From: Curtobacterium sp. MCJR17_055
Lineage (GTDB): Bacteria; Actinomycetota; Actinomycetes; Actinomycetales; Microbacteriaceae
DNA length: 64,000 nucleotides
Reading direction: 5' to 3'
Assembly (NCBI RefSeq): GCF_003224335.1
Contig: NZ_QKLF01000001.1
Span: forward strand, 1-64,000
Of this stretch, positions 1 through 7,478 are shown one piece after another (position 1 is the stretch's first letter; each line of letters opens with the position of its first letter). The notes beneath the pieces are model-generated. The model saw nothing but the letters and a program-made list of their open reading frames with translations. It had not been told where the DNA came from and made no database searches. The translations under genes and the position numbers were made by a program.

Positions 1-91
1 ACTGCATCTCCCGGAGTCGAACTCCGTCAGCGTCTCGGCCGATCCGTTCTCCGCCTCAGCGGCAACGAGTGATTACTTTACGCACGGGTGA
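1..91 (+). CDS. Possible C-terminal end of an unidentified protein (5' end outside window)
   Basis: Reading from base 2, 29 codons stay open and end in TGA at 89-91, giving a tail that finishes DYFTHG. About three quarters of these codons end in G or C, against just over half in the competing frame that stops at 72, which is why I favour this frame. The piece is too short to name. It would run toward rlmN, and the strong hairpin at 201-238 lies between the two. It could equally be non-coding. Confidence 0.25.
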   Translation, partial: LHLPESNSVSVSADPFSASAATSDYFTHG

Positions 92-200
92 ACGGCAGCG
101 CCAAGCCAGCTCGACGCCCGGGCGTGTCGCGTCTGCTCCCCCGCTGTGCCGGGCCACGGGCGCCGTGCGCGGTCGCGACCACCGACCGTCCCTGAGAACG

Positions 201-238
201 ACGGAAGGCGCGGTGCGTACTCGCACCGCGCCTCCTGT
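201..238 (-). terminator. Hairpin terminator downstream of rlmN
   Basis: Arms AGGCGCGGTGCG (206-217) and CGCACCGCGCCT (222-233) pair perfectly around a 4-base loop, and the stem extends outward with one mismatch to 201/238. It lies 40 bases past the rlmN stop codon and would also serve a convergent gene entering from the left. There is no clear U-tract, as is common for high-GC actinobacterial terminators. Confidence 0.7.
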
Positions 239-277
239 CAGAGCCGTCGTCCAGCTGCCGTGGCCGTCGACCGACCG

Positions 278-1522
278 TCAGTCAGCGGCGGCCAACTGGC
301 CGCAGGCACCGTCGATCTCCTTGCCGCGGGTGTCGCGGAGGGTGGTCGGGATCCCGGCGGCGTTGAGTCGGCGGACGAACTCGTCCTGCACGTGCACCTC
401 GGACGAGGTCCACACGGACCCGGGCGTCGGGTTGAGCGGGATCGGGTTGACATGCACCCAGCCCTTGCCGCGCTTGTTGAGCTTCTCCGCCAACAGGTCG
501 GCACGCCACGCGTGGTCGTTCATGTCCTTGATGAGCGCGTACTCGATCGAGACCCGACGACCGGTCTTCACGTAGTAGTTGTGGGCGGCGTCGATCGCTT
601 CGTCGGCCTTCCACTTCGAGTTCACCGGGATGAGCTCGTCGCGGAGTTCGTCGTCGGGCGCGTGCAGCGAGAGCGCGAAGGTCACGGGGATGTCCTCCTC
701 CGCGAGCTTCAGGATCGCCGGCACCAACCCCACGGTCGAGATCGTGATGCCGCGCGCGCTCATGCCGAGGCCGTTCGGCTGCGGCGCGACCATGATGCGC
801 ACGGCGTCCATCACCCGCTTGTAGTTCGCGAGCGGCTCCCCCATGCCCATGAACACGATGTTCGTCACGCGCTCGGCGTCGACGCGGTCCTTCCCGCCCT
901 TGCGGGGGTCGCCACCGAGTTCACCGGCCGCGATGGCCTCGTTCGCCCGGACGATCTGCTCGATGATCTCGGCCGTCGACATGTTCCGCGTCAGGCCCGC
1001 CTGGCCGGTCGCGCAGAACGGGCAGTTCATCCCGCAGCCGGCCTGCGACGAGACACAGAGCGTGATCCGGCCCGGGTACCGCATGAGCACCGACTCCACC
1101 AGGGCCCCGTCGTGCAGCTTCCAGAGGAACTTGATCGTGTCGCCCTTGTCCGTCTCGAGACGACGGGTCTCGGTGAGCAGGGGCGGGAGCATCCCGGCGA
1201 CGAGTTCCTCGCGCTGGGCAGCCGGCAGGTCGGTCATCTTCGCCGGGTCGGACGTGTAGTGCGTGAAGTAGTGGGTCGCGAGCTGCTTGGCGCGGAACCC
1301 GGGCAGGCCGAGCTCCTTCACCTTCGCCTCGCGCTCCTCGACCGTCATGTCGGCCAGGTGCACGGGCGGCTTGCCCCGCTTCGGAGACGCGAACTGCAGC
1401 AGGGGTCGGCCGTCGGACCCCGTCGCCTGCTTCCAGCCCTCGGTGCGCGGGCGCACCTGCGGGCGGACGGAGCGTGCTGCGCTCTGCTCCTCGAACGGTG
1501 TGCGGGTGTCGGTGGCCATCAC
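278..1522 (-). CDS. rlmN: 23S rRNA (adenine(2503)-C(2))-methyltransferase RlmN
   Basis: A radical-SAM enzyme that methylates C2 of A2503 in 23S rRNA, and in family members also A37 of some tRNAs, using a cysteine-relay mechanism. The 414-residue protein has the radical-SAM cluster motif CGMNCPFC (C163, C167, C170), followed by [10 protein letters not shown]. The second essential cysteine is C407, near the C-terminus in GACGQL. Length is slightly above the usual 350-400 because of a basic 40-residue N-terminal extension. Translation could begin at 1522 or at the adjacent ATG at 1519. It stands alone, with a hairpin terminator at 201-238 and the NlpC/P60 gene upstream on the same strand. Confidence 0.95.
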   Translation of the reverse strand: MMATDTRTPFEEQSAARSVRPQVRPRTEGWKQATGSDGRPLLQFASPKRGKPPVHLADMTVEEREAKVKELGLPGFRAKQLATHYFTHYTSDPAKMTDLPAAQREELVAGMLPPLLTETRRLETDKGDTIKFLWKLHDGALVESVLMRYPGRITLCVSSQAGCGMNCPFCATGQAGLTRNMSTAEIIEQIVRANEAIAAGELGGDPRKGGKDRVDAERVTNIVFMGMGEPLANYKRVMDAVRIMVAPQPNGLGMSARGITISTVGLVPAILKLAEEDIPVTFALSLHAPDDELRDELIPVNSKWKADEAIDAAHNYYVKTGRRVSIEYALIKDMNDHAWRADLLAEKLNKRGKGWVHVNPIPLNPTPGSVWTSSEVHVQDEFVRRLNAAGIPTTLRDTRGKEIDGACGQLAAAD

Positions 1523-1601
1523 TCCAGCTTACGGGAGGCCCGCAACCCTTCGCGAGTCCGCCCACCCGTCTCCTGCGGCACCGTTGTACCGACCCTGGTG
1601 G

Positions 1602-2714
1602 TCAGGACCCGGCGGGCAGCAGCCGAGCGAAGTGGTGCGGCATCGAGTACATGGGGACGATGTCGACGACCTCGCCCGGGTGCGGTGCCTGGAGCACGAG
1701 TCCCTGCCCGAGGTACAGGCCGACGTGGTCCTCGTTGTCGAAGACCACCATGTCCCCCGGTGCTGCCTCGGACTCCGGGACGGTCGTCGCGACGGCGTCC
1801 TGCGTGGGGACGTAGTGCGCGAGCTGGATGCCGACCGCCTGGTACGCCACCATCGTCAGGCCCGAGCAGTCGATGCCCGCGTGGCTGGCCCCACCCTCGA
1901 GGTACGGGTCGCCGAGGTACTGCAGCGCCGTCTGCAGCACCGTCGAGCGGTCTCCACCCGGCGAGAGCGCCGCGGACAGGGCGGCCTGCGCTTGCGCCTC
2001 GGTGACGCCGAAGCGGAGGACCAGGGTCGGGTACGACACGACCGACGTCGTCGTCACGCCGTCGGAGGAGATGATCGGGACCTCGACGTCGTGGGCGACG
2101 GTGTAGGTCTGCAGGTCCTGGGACGTCGTCGTCGTGGCGGTCGGTGCCGGTGCCGCCGTCGCGGTGTCGGCCGGGATCGACAGGGACAGGGTCGAGGTGA
2201 TCGCCAGGGCCGGCGCGATCAGCAGGGCGGCACGCTTGGCGGTCGCGGCACGACGGACGTGGCGCGGGTCCGCCGCGCGTTCGGCGCGGAGCGCTGCCGA
2301 CCGCGAGCGCGCGGTACCCGCCGTCGCAGTACCCACCGTCGCGGTGCCGGCCGCCGCGGTGTCGGCCGACGCGGCCTCAGCCAGCGGGGCGACGGCGGCG
2401 CGGGCGGTGCTGGACGGCCCGAGGGCCACGACGCGGGCCGGTCGCTCGTGCGCGACGAACGTGCTGCGGGCGACGACGGGGCCGGCCGCGGCACGGCGGC
2501 CGCGTGCCCGACTCATCGGGGCGGAGGCGCTCGGCCCCGCGACCCTCGACGCGGGAGCAACGGGAGCGGTGGCGCGGGAGACGGGGGCGTTGGACGCCGG
2601 AGCAACAGGAGCGGTGGCACCGGCGGCGCGGGCGCTCGGAGCGGGGACGCTGGGTGCGGCGGCAGGTCCGGACCGGCGGTCGTCGTCCCGTGCGGGCAGT
2701 GCGTGGCGTCCCAT
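1602..2714 (-). CDS. Exported NlpC/P60 family peptidoglycan hydrolase
   Basis: A 370-residue cell-wall endopeptidase of the NlpC/P60 family, which cleaves peptide stems of peptidoglycan. The C-terminal catalytic domain shows GIDCSGLT (nucleophile C283), DHVGLYLG (H330) and a third polar residue at H345. The N-terminal half is Ala/Pro/Thr-rich and low complexity, ahead of a hydrophobic segment (KRAALLIAPALAITSTLSLS) that should act as signal or anchor. The start at 2714 is chosen because GGAAGGA lies just upstream. The same frame stays open much further up, but that stretch belongs to the broken oxidase-like gene. The 146-base leader carries a possible MtrA-like repeat (see findings). Confidence 0.85.
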   Translation of the reverse strand: MGRHALPARDDDRRSGPAAAPSVPAPSARAAGATAPVAPASNAPVSRATAPVAPASRVAGPSASAPMSRARGRRAAAGPVVARSTFVAHERPARVVALGPSSTARAAVAPLAEAASADTAAAGTATVGTATAGTARSRSAALRAERAADPRHVRRAATAKRAALLIAPALAITSTLSLSIPADTATAAPAPTATTTTSQDLQTYTVAHDVEVPIISSDGVTTTSVVSYPTLVLRFGVTEAQAQAALSAALSPGGDRSTVLQTALQYLGDPYLEGGASHAGIDCSGLTMVAYQAVGIQLAHYVPTQDAVATTVPESEAAPGDMVVFDNEDHVGLYLGQGLVLQAPHPGEVVDIVPMYSMPHHFARLLPAGS

Positions 2715-2860
2715 GGTTCCTTCCGGGTCTGGACCGCCCCTCGTGCGACGACCCGGGGAGATAACGTATTGGTCACGAACCTGATCCCGGCTGGAGAACC
2801 TCGGGGAGTTCCTGCGGTCCGTCACAGACACGCGGTACCCGTCCCGGCCGCTCCCGAGCG

Positions 2861-3626
2861 TCAACCCCGGTCGGTGCCAGAGGCGGGCGACGGGGCGGAG
2901 GCGGGCGACGGGGCGGAAGCGAGTCGGGCCTCCCGGCCGTCGGCGGCTCGCGCGAGCCGCGCGGCGAGCGCGACCACGGACGGGTCGGGCGCGGTGGCCG
3001 CGGCGGCGGCGAGCGATCCCGGGACCGGCACTCCGGCCCGGAGGGCGACCGGCAGGACGCCCGCCCAGACGCGGTGGTCCTCGCCGTCGTCCGGCGCCTC
3101 GCCGACGCCGGCCGCCCGGACCTTGACGCTCGCGGCGTCGAGCGGGAGCTGTAGGACCTGGGTCTGCCGGACCTCCTTCGCGGTCATCTCGCGCACCTCG
3201 GCGCGGCGGCCGGGCATGAGGTGGTCGGCGACCTGTCGGAGCGCCTCGGCCCGCAGCTCGGTCGGGACCAGGGTCGCGCGTCCGACGACCATCGCGCTGC
3301 GGTAGTTCGCCGAGCTGTCGAAGGTCGAGCGGGCGAAGACGATGCCGTCCAGGTGCGTGATGGTCGCCGAGACGGGGACGCCCCTCCTCCCCGGCGTCGA
3401 GGAACAGTCCGCCGCCCGTAGAGCCGTGCAGGAGCAGGACCGGGCCGGCGCCGAGGTCGCCGACGCCGTACAGGTAGGGCAGCACGATCGGGAAGCCGTC
3501 GCGGACCAGGCCGACGTGGGCGACGAACCCCTCGGCGAGGACCGCGGAGAGCACGGCGGGGTCGGTCTGCTGCCGGTCGCGGAGACGGCGGACGGTGAGC
3601 GAGGGCATGGCGTCGGGAGCGGGCAT
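2861..3626 (-). pseudogene. Pyridoxamine 5'-phosphate oxidase-family protein, broken by a frameshift
   Basis: The first about 80 codons from 3626 give a typical FMN-binding split-barrel N-terminus (LAEGFVAHVGLVRDGFPIVL, then HGSTGGGLFLDAGE). The reading then leaves frame around 3380-3392. The remainder (VSATITHLDGIVFARS, then SSANYRSAMVVGRA) continues in another frame to a TGA at 2861. One extra G in the minus-strand run GAGGGG (or a 4-base insertion) would explain the shift. Joined, the protein would be about 255 residues and full length for the family, which covers flavin oxidases and nitroimidazole-resistance-like proteins. It is divergent from a MocR regulator that probably controls it. 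A sequencing error is as likely as a true mutation. Confidence 0.75.
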
Positions 3627-3647
3627 GCCCCGACGCTAGGGTCAGGA

Positions 3648-3692
3648 CTGGACCAGCGAGTAGACCAGATCGGGGTGTTCGGGATGGACCAG
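3648..3692. promoter_or_regulatory. Direct repeats GGACCAG/AGACCAG, probable MocR operator
   Basis: Three copies of a 7-mer lie between and into the divergent genes: GGACCAG at 3650-3656 (inside the palindrome CTGGACCAG), AGACCAG at 3662-3668 and GGACCAG at 3686-3692. Their starts are 12 and 24 bases apart, so all fall on nearly the same DNA face. Known MocR-family sites (TauR, PdxR) are direct repeats with a CTGGAC-type core. The assignment to this regulator is inference. Confidence 0.55.
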
Positions 3693-5168
3693 TCGAGCAA
3701 GGTGTCGGTGGTCGTCGCACGGGTGCGGTCCCTGGTGCACGACGGGACCCTCCGGGCCGGGGACCCGCTGCCGTCGACGCGGGCGCTGGCCGCCGAACTC
3801 GGGGTCGCCCGGGGCACGGTCGTCGCGGCCTACGACCAACTCGACGGCGAGGGCTACATCCGGACCCGGCCGGGTGCGGCAGCGCGGGTCCTCGCGGGAT
3901 CCGGAGTCCCCGGACCGTCGACCGGACGAGCGCCGGTGCACCTGCACGCCGTGGTCCCCGGGGACACAAACGACCCCGTCGGTCTCGCCGACCCTTCCCG
4001 CCCCGGCGACCCTTCCGACCCCGGCGCCCCCGGCAACTCCGGCGACCCCGGCGACCGGGCCGTCGTCGACTGCCGCCCGGGCATCCCCGCCGTCACCGCG
4101 ATCAGTGACCGGGACTGGCGGGCGGCCTGGCGTGCGGCGGCGGACACACCGCTCCGCAATGCGCTGTCCGACCCCGCGGGCCTCACCGCGCTCCGCGAGC
4201 AACTCGTCGCGCAACTCGGGCTGGCGCGCGGCTTCACCCCGTCGGTCGCGCAGGTCATCGTCGCCGCCGGGACGTCCGAGGCGCTGTCACTCGTCGCCGA
4301 GGCGCTGCGGGCACGCCTCGGCCGCGCTCCGCGCATCGCCGTCGAGGACCCCGGCTACCGTTCCGGCCACCGCGCCCTGACGAGCGCCGGCGCGGAGGTC
4401 GTTCCCGTGCCCGTCGGAGCGGACGGCATCGACCTGACCGTGCTCGCCCGGACTCCCGTGGACGCGGTCCTCGTCTCCCCCACCCACCAGTACCCGCTCG
4501 GTTCGGTCATGCCGGTCGGACAGCGGCGAGCGCTGCTCGCGCACGCGGCGGCGACGGGGACGGTCGTGCTCGAGGACGACTACGACTCGGAGTTCCGGCA
4601 CCGGGGCAGTCCGGTCCCGGCCCTCGCCGCGCTCGACACCGACGGCGTGGTCGTGCACCTGGGCGGGTTCTCGAAGACCCTCGACCCACGGCTCCGCTGC
4701 GCCTACGTCGTCGTCCCGTCCGGAGCGGTGGGCGCGGCGGTCCTCGCCGCCCGCACGGCCCGGGGCGCAGTGGTCGCCGAGCCGGTTCAGGTCGCGCTCG
4801 CACACCTGCTGCGCACCGGCGCATTCCGTCGGCACCTCGGTCGGGTCCGGCGGGACTACACGCACCGGCGCGAACGGATCGCGGTCCGACTCGCCACCAG
4901 CGGGGTCCCCGGCCTGGAGGCACGGGCCCTCACCGGCGGTCTGCACGCGGTGCTGACGTGGCCGGGTCCGGCGACCGGCGCTGCCGTGCTCGCCCGCGCT
5001 GCCGCGGACGGCGTCCTGGTGGCCGACCTCGCCGACTACGAGACGGTGCGGGGACGGTCCGGGAACGGGGTCGTGCTCGGGTACGGCGCCGTGACGCTGC
5101 CGGAACTGGACCGGGCACTCGACGTCGTGCTCGCGGCGGTCCGGGCGACGAGGGCCGACCCCGGCTGA
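3684..5168 (+). CDS. MocR/PdxR-type regulator: GntR winged helix fused to aminotransferase-like domain
   Basis: This 494-residue transcription factor has an N-terminal GntR winged helix (residues 1-75, with LPSTRALAAELGVARGTVV) and a C-terminal fold-type I aminotransferase-like domain that binds PLP at K331 in the motif GGFSKTLDP. Such proteins sense PLP or amine-PLP adducts and control vitamin B6 or amino-acid genes rather than acting as enzymes. The linker (about residues 85-130) is unusually rich in Gly, Asp and Pro, with GDP-like repeats. ATG at 3684 is chosen because the winged helix starts there. The frame is open farther upstream but without family similarity. It is divergent from the oxidase-like pseudogene, its likely target. 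Confidence 0.88.
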   Translation: MDQSSKVSVVVARVRSLVHDGTLRAGDPLPSTRALAAELGVARGTVVAAYDQLDGEGYIRTRPGAAARVLAGSGVPGPSTGRAPVHLHAVVPGDTNDPVGLADPSRPGDPSDPGAPGNSGDPGDRAVVDCRPGIPAVTAISDRDWRAAWRAAADTPLRNALSDPAGLTALREQLVAQLGLARGFTPSVAQVIVAAGTSEALSLVAEALRARLGRAPRIAVEDPGYRSGHRALTSAGAEVVPVPVGADGIDLTVLARTPVDAVLVSPTHQYPLGSVMPVGQRRALLAHAAATGTVVLEDDYDSEFRHRGSPVPALAALDTDGVVVHLGGFSKTLDPRLRCAYVVVPSGAVGAAVLAARTARGAVVAEPVQVALAHLLRTGAFRRHLGRVRRDYTHRRERIAVRLATSGVPGLEARALTGGLHAVLTWPGPATGAAVLARAAADGVLVADLADYETVRGRSGNGVVLGYGAVTLPELDRALDVVLAAVRATRADPG

Positions 5169-5219
5169 CGTCCGGACGTGGTGTGCCCGACGCCGCGCCC
5201 GGCTGCCGTCCCGGTGCCG

Positions 5220-5393
5220 TCAGCGCTGTCGGGCTCGGTCCGCCGGGGTCCGTCCGTTGCGCCAGACGTCGTCGATCGACGGCACTGGCACGTCGGCCGG
5301 GACCGCCCAGCCACGCCGGGCGGCCTTGCGGGCAGATCGGTAGGTGGTGACGTGGATCGGCTCGACGTCACGGTTCGATTCGTACTTCGTCAT
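5220..5393 (-). CDS. Small basic protein of unknown function
   Basis: A 57-residue basic protein beginning MTKYESNRDVEPIHVTTYRS and containing no cysteine, signal or membrane segment. The start at 5393 is supported by AGGGAG placed six bases upstream. A longer form from 5423 lacks such a site. I do not recognise the family. The residues RKAARRGW suggest nucleic-acid contact, but that is a guess. It sits alone between the MocR gene and rimK, facing back toward the MocR gene. Confidence 0.5.
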   Translation of the reverse strand: MTKYESNRDVEPIHVTTYRSARKAARRGWAVPADVPVPSIDDVWRNGRTPADRARQR

Positions 5394-5592
5394 GGCGTGC
5401 TCCCTGTTCACGGTGCCCACCATCCGGTCGGCCGTCCTCCCGGACGGATCACGGATCGCGGGTCACGAGACGAATGCTCTCTTCCGTCCGGACGCTACGC
5501 GGCGCCGCTCGCCCCGGGACCGCCCCTGCGGGGTGCCCGCGTCATCCGGACGAGGGCCCACGGGTGAACGATCCGGCGCGGGGAGCAGCGGA

Positions 5593-5625
5593 GGAGGCCG
5601 TCCTGCGGTGGTGATCCGGGCCTCC
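5593..5625 (-). terminator. Possible terminator after rimK
   Basis: GGAGGCC (5593-5599) can pair with GGCCTCC (5619-5625) across a 19-base loop, 16 bases beyond the rimK stop. The right arm contains one copy of the recurrent CGGGAGGCNCG motif (minus strand). The stem is short, so this is tentative. Confidence 0.35.
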
Positions 5626-5640
5626 CGGCGGGTGGGGCGG

Positions 5641-6831
5641 TCACCCGTCGGACAGGGCGTCCTTCGGGAGCTTCCGCAGCTTCGTGCGACGGCGGCGACG
5701 GTCCGGGACCATCGACCGCATCTCCTCGAGCTTGCCGAAGCACAGCAGCCGGTCACCGGGTTCGAGGACGACGCCGCTCCGCGGGTTCGGGATCACCGCG
5801 GTGCCACGGTGCAGCGTGAGCACCGTGATGTCGCGGTCCCACAGGCCCGAGTCCTTGATCGTCTTGCCGACGAGGTCCGCGTTCGTGTGCACGAGCAGCT
5901 CGGCGACGCCGTACCCGGTTGAGACGCTGAGGCGCTGGCGGACGTCGATCTCCGGGAACGCCACCTGGTTCGCGATGTAGTCGATGACCGCACCGGCGAC
6001 GTCGAGCCCGGTGGCACGCTCGATGCCCTCGAGGCCCGGGGAGGAGTTGACCTCCATGACGAGCGGGCCGTCGTTGCCCTCGAGCATGTCCACGCCCGCG
6101 ATCCGCAAGCCCATGATCTGGGCGGAGCGGACCGCGGCCTCCTCGTACTCGGGCGTCAGCGTGACCTGTTCGACGGTGCCGCCGCGGTGCACGTTCGACC
6201 GGAACTCGTCCCCGGACGCGCTCCGGCGCATGGCGGCGACGACGCGGTCACCGACGACGAGGGCGCGGATGTCCTTCCCGCGGCTCTCGGCGATGAAGCG
6301 CTGGATGAGGACGTTCTGCTTCGTCGAGTGCAGGGTCTCGACGATCGACTCCGCGACCTTGGCCTCGGGCGCGAGGATGACGCCGATGCCCTGCGTGCCC
6401 TCGAGCAGCTTGATGACGACCGGGGCGCCCCCGACCCGCTCGATCGCGCCGCGGACGTCCGCCCGGCTGTTGACGAACGTCGTCGCCGGCATGCCGATGT
6501 CGTGGCGGGACAGGATCTGGTTCGCCCGGAGTTTGTCACGCGAGTTCGTGATGCCGTTCGCCGTGTTCGGCGTGTACACGTCCATCTGCTCGAACTGCCG
6601 CACCACCGCGGTGCCGTAGTACGTGATCGAGTTGCCGATCCGCGGGAGGACGGCGTCGTAGTCGGACAGCAGCTTGCCGCGGTACTGCAGGTCGGGCTGC
6701 TCGCCGGTCAGGTCGATCGCGAAGCGGAGGGTGTTCAACACCTTGACGGTGTGCCCGCGCTCGGCGGCGGCGGTGCGGAGGCGCTGCGTCGAGTACGCGT
6801 GCGGAGCGCGCGACAGGATGGCGAGTTTCAT
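5641..6831 (-). CDS. rimK: RimK-family ATP-grasp glutamate ligase with C-terminal RCK_C/TrkA_C domain
   Basis: RimK adds glutamate residues to the C-terminus of ribosomal protein S6 (or makes poly-glutamate) using ATP. Residues 1-290 match the family: MKLAILSRAP start, the substrate loop GNSITYYGTAV, ATP-grasp KLLEGTQGIGV and the metal-binding VMEVNSSPGLEGIE. At 396 residues it is about 100 longer than E. coli RimK. The extra part (about 315-385, GVAELLVHTNADLVGKTIKD to EPGDRLLCFG) looks like an RCK_C domain, a small-ligand-binding module known from K+ channels and transporters. The start at 6831 is only 18 bases from the divergent rimB-like start. Confidence 0.88.
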   Translation of the reverse strand: MKLAILSRAPHAYSTQRLRTAAAERGHTVKVLNTLRFAIDLTGEQPDLQYRGKLLSDYDAVLPRIGNSITYYGTAVVRQFEQMDVYTPNTANGITNSRDKLRANQILSRHDIGMPATTFVNSRADVRGAIERVGGAPVVIKLLEGTQGIGVILAPEAKVAESIVETLHSTKQNVLIQRFIAESRGKDIRALVVGDRVVAAMRRSASGDEFRSNVHRGGTVEQVTLTPEYEEAAVRSAQIMGLRIAGVDMLEGNDGPLVMEVNSSPGLEGIERATGLDVAGAVIDYIANQVAFPEIDVRQRLSVSTGYGVAELLVHTNADLVGKTIKDSGLWDRDITVLTLHRGTAVIPNPRSGVVLEPGDRLLCFGKLEEMRSMVPDRRRRRTKLRKLPKDALSDG

Positions 6832-6849
6832 CACTGCCAAGATAGGGGC

Positions 6850-7350
6850 ATGGCCGACTCCGCGAAGCGCTCCGACAGCGCCCGGGCGGCGTCCCGCGTG
6901 CCGATCGTCGCGGGGTGGCGCGAGTGGGCGGCCCTGCCCGACATCGGCGTCCGGTGGATCAAGGTCAAGCTCGACACCGGGGCCCGGAGTTCGGCACTGC
7001 ACGCCTTCGACATCGAGGAGCTGCCCGGCGGACGGGTCCGGTTCTCGGTGCACCCGTGGCAGGACTCCGACGCGGATCCCCAGACGGTCGAGTGCGACGT
7101 CCACGACCGCCGGGTGATCCGCAGCTCGAGCGGCCACACCCAGGAGCGCATCGTCGTGCTCATGTCGATCGAGCTCGCCGGGCGGACCGTCCTGTCGGAG
7201 ACGACGCTGAGCAACCGCGACCAGATGGGCTTCCGGATGCTCGTCGGGCGCGAGGCGCTGCGGCAGGGGTTCGTCGTCGACCCGGCGCGGTCGTTCATGG
7301 CCGGACGGGCGCCGAAGGCCGTGCGGCGGCGGAACCGCGGACGGACCTGA
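6850..7350 (+). CDS. rimB: RimB-like retropepsin-type protease (RimK-associated, PF05618)
   Basis: A 166-residue protein of the family first called ATP-dependent zinc protease. Its characterised Pseudomonas member RimB is a retropepsin-like aspartic protease that trims the glutamate tails added by RimK. The active-site motif is visible as KLDTGARSSALHA near residues 40-52, and RDQMGFRMLVGREAL near the end is the second conserved block. Divergent pairing with rimK supports an opposing role in S6 modification. No rimA homologue is nearby. With just 18 bases between the two ATGs, each promoter must lie within the other gene, or the transcripts are leaderless. Confidence 0.85.
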   Translation: MADSAKRSDSARAASRVPIVAGWREWAALPDIGVRWIKVKLDTGARSSALHAFDIEELPGGRVRFSVHPWQDSDADPQTVECDVHDRRVIRSSSGHTQERIVVLMSIELAGRTVLSETTLSNRDQMGFRMLVGREALRQGFVVDPARSFMAGRAPKAVRRRNRGRT

Positions 7351-7381
7351 CGACCCTTCAGCCGTCGCGGACTGACCGCGA

Positions 7382-7414
7382 TTGATCCTTTTTCCACTGC
7401 TCATACGTATGAGC
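7382..7414 (+). promoter_or_regulatory. Promoter overlapped by a LacI-type palindromic operator
   Basis: A perfect 16-bp palindrome GCTCATACGTATGAGC occupies 7399-7414. It overlaps a plausible promoter with -35 TTGATC at 7382-7387 and -10 near TACGTA at 7404-7409. It lies 65 bases before the LacI gene, so it should mediate autoregulation and control of the five genes downstream. The local A/T-richness stands out against the window. Confidence 0.65.
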
Positions 7415-7478
7415 TCTTTTTCTGTCCTACGGTCGTACGCACCACCTCGACGACGAGACCGATCGGAGCGCAGACCGC

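Noticed and set aside
1..70. tRNA fragment suggested by a T-arm-like CGGAGTTCGACTCCG on the minus strand
   Set aside because: The loop is too short and no acceptor or anticodon stem can be paired around it.
2715..2860. c-di-AMP (ydaO-type) riboswitch before the NlpC/P60 gene
   Set aside because: Such riboswitches precede wall hydrolases in actinobacteria, but the conserved core segments are not present in this 146-base leader.
1602..3626. One minus-strand frame of 674 codons joining the oxidase-like N-terminus to the NlpC/P60 domain
   Set aside because: The middle is Arg/Pro/Gly-rich out-of-frame sequence. The oxidase C-terminal half lies in another frame and the NlpC gene has its own ribosome site at 2714, so this is not a real fusion.
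3342..3683. Upstream extension of the MocR gene by 114 codons
   Set aside because: The added part overlaps the divergent oxidase-like gene, has no ribosome site and lacks GntR-type sequence. The winged helix begins at 3684.
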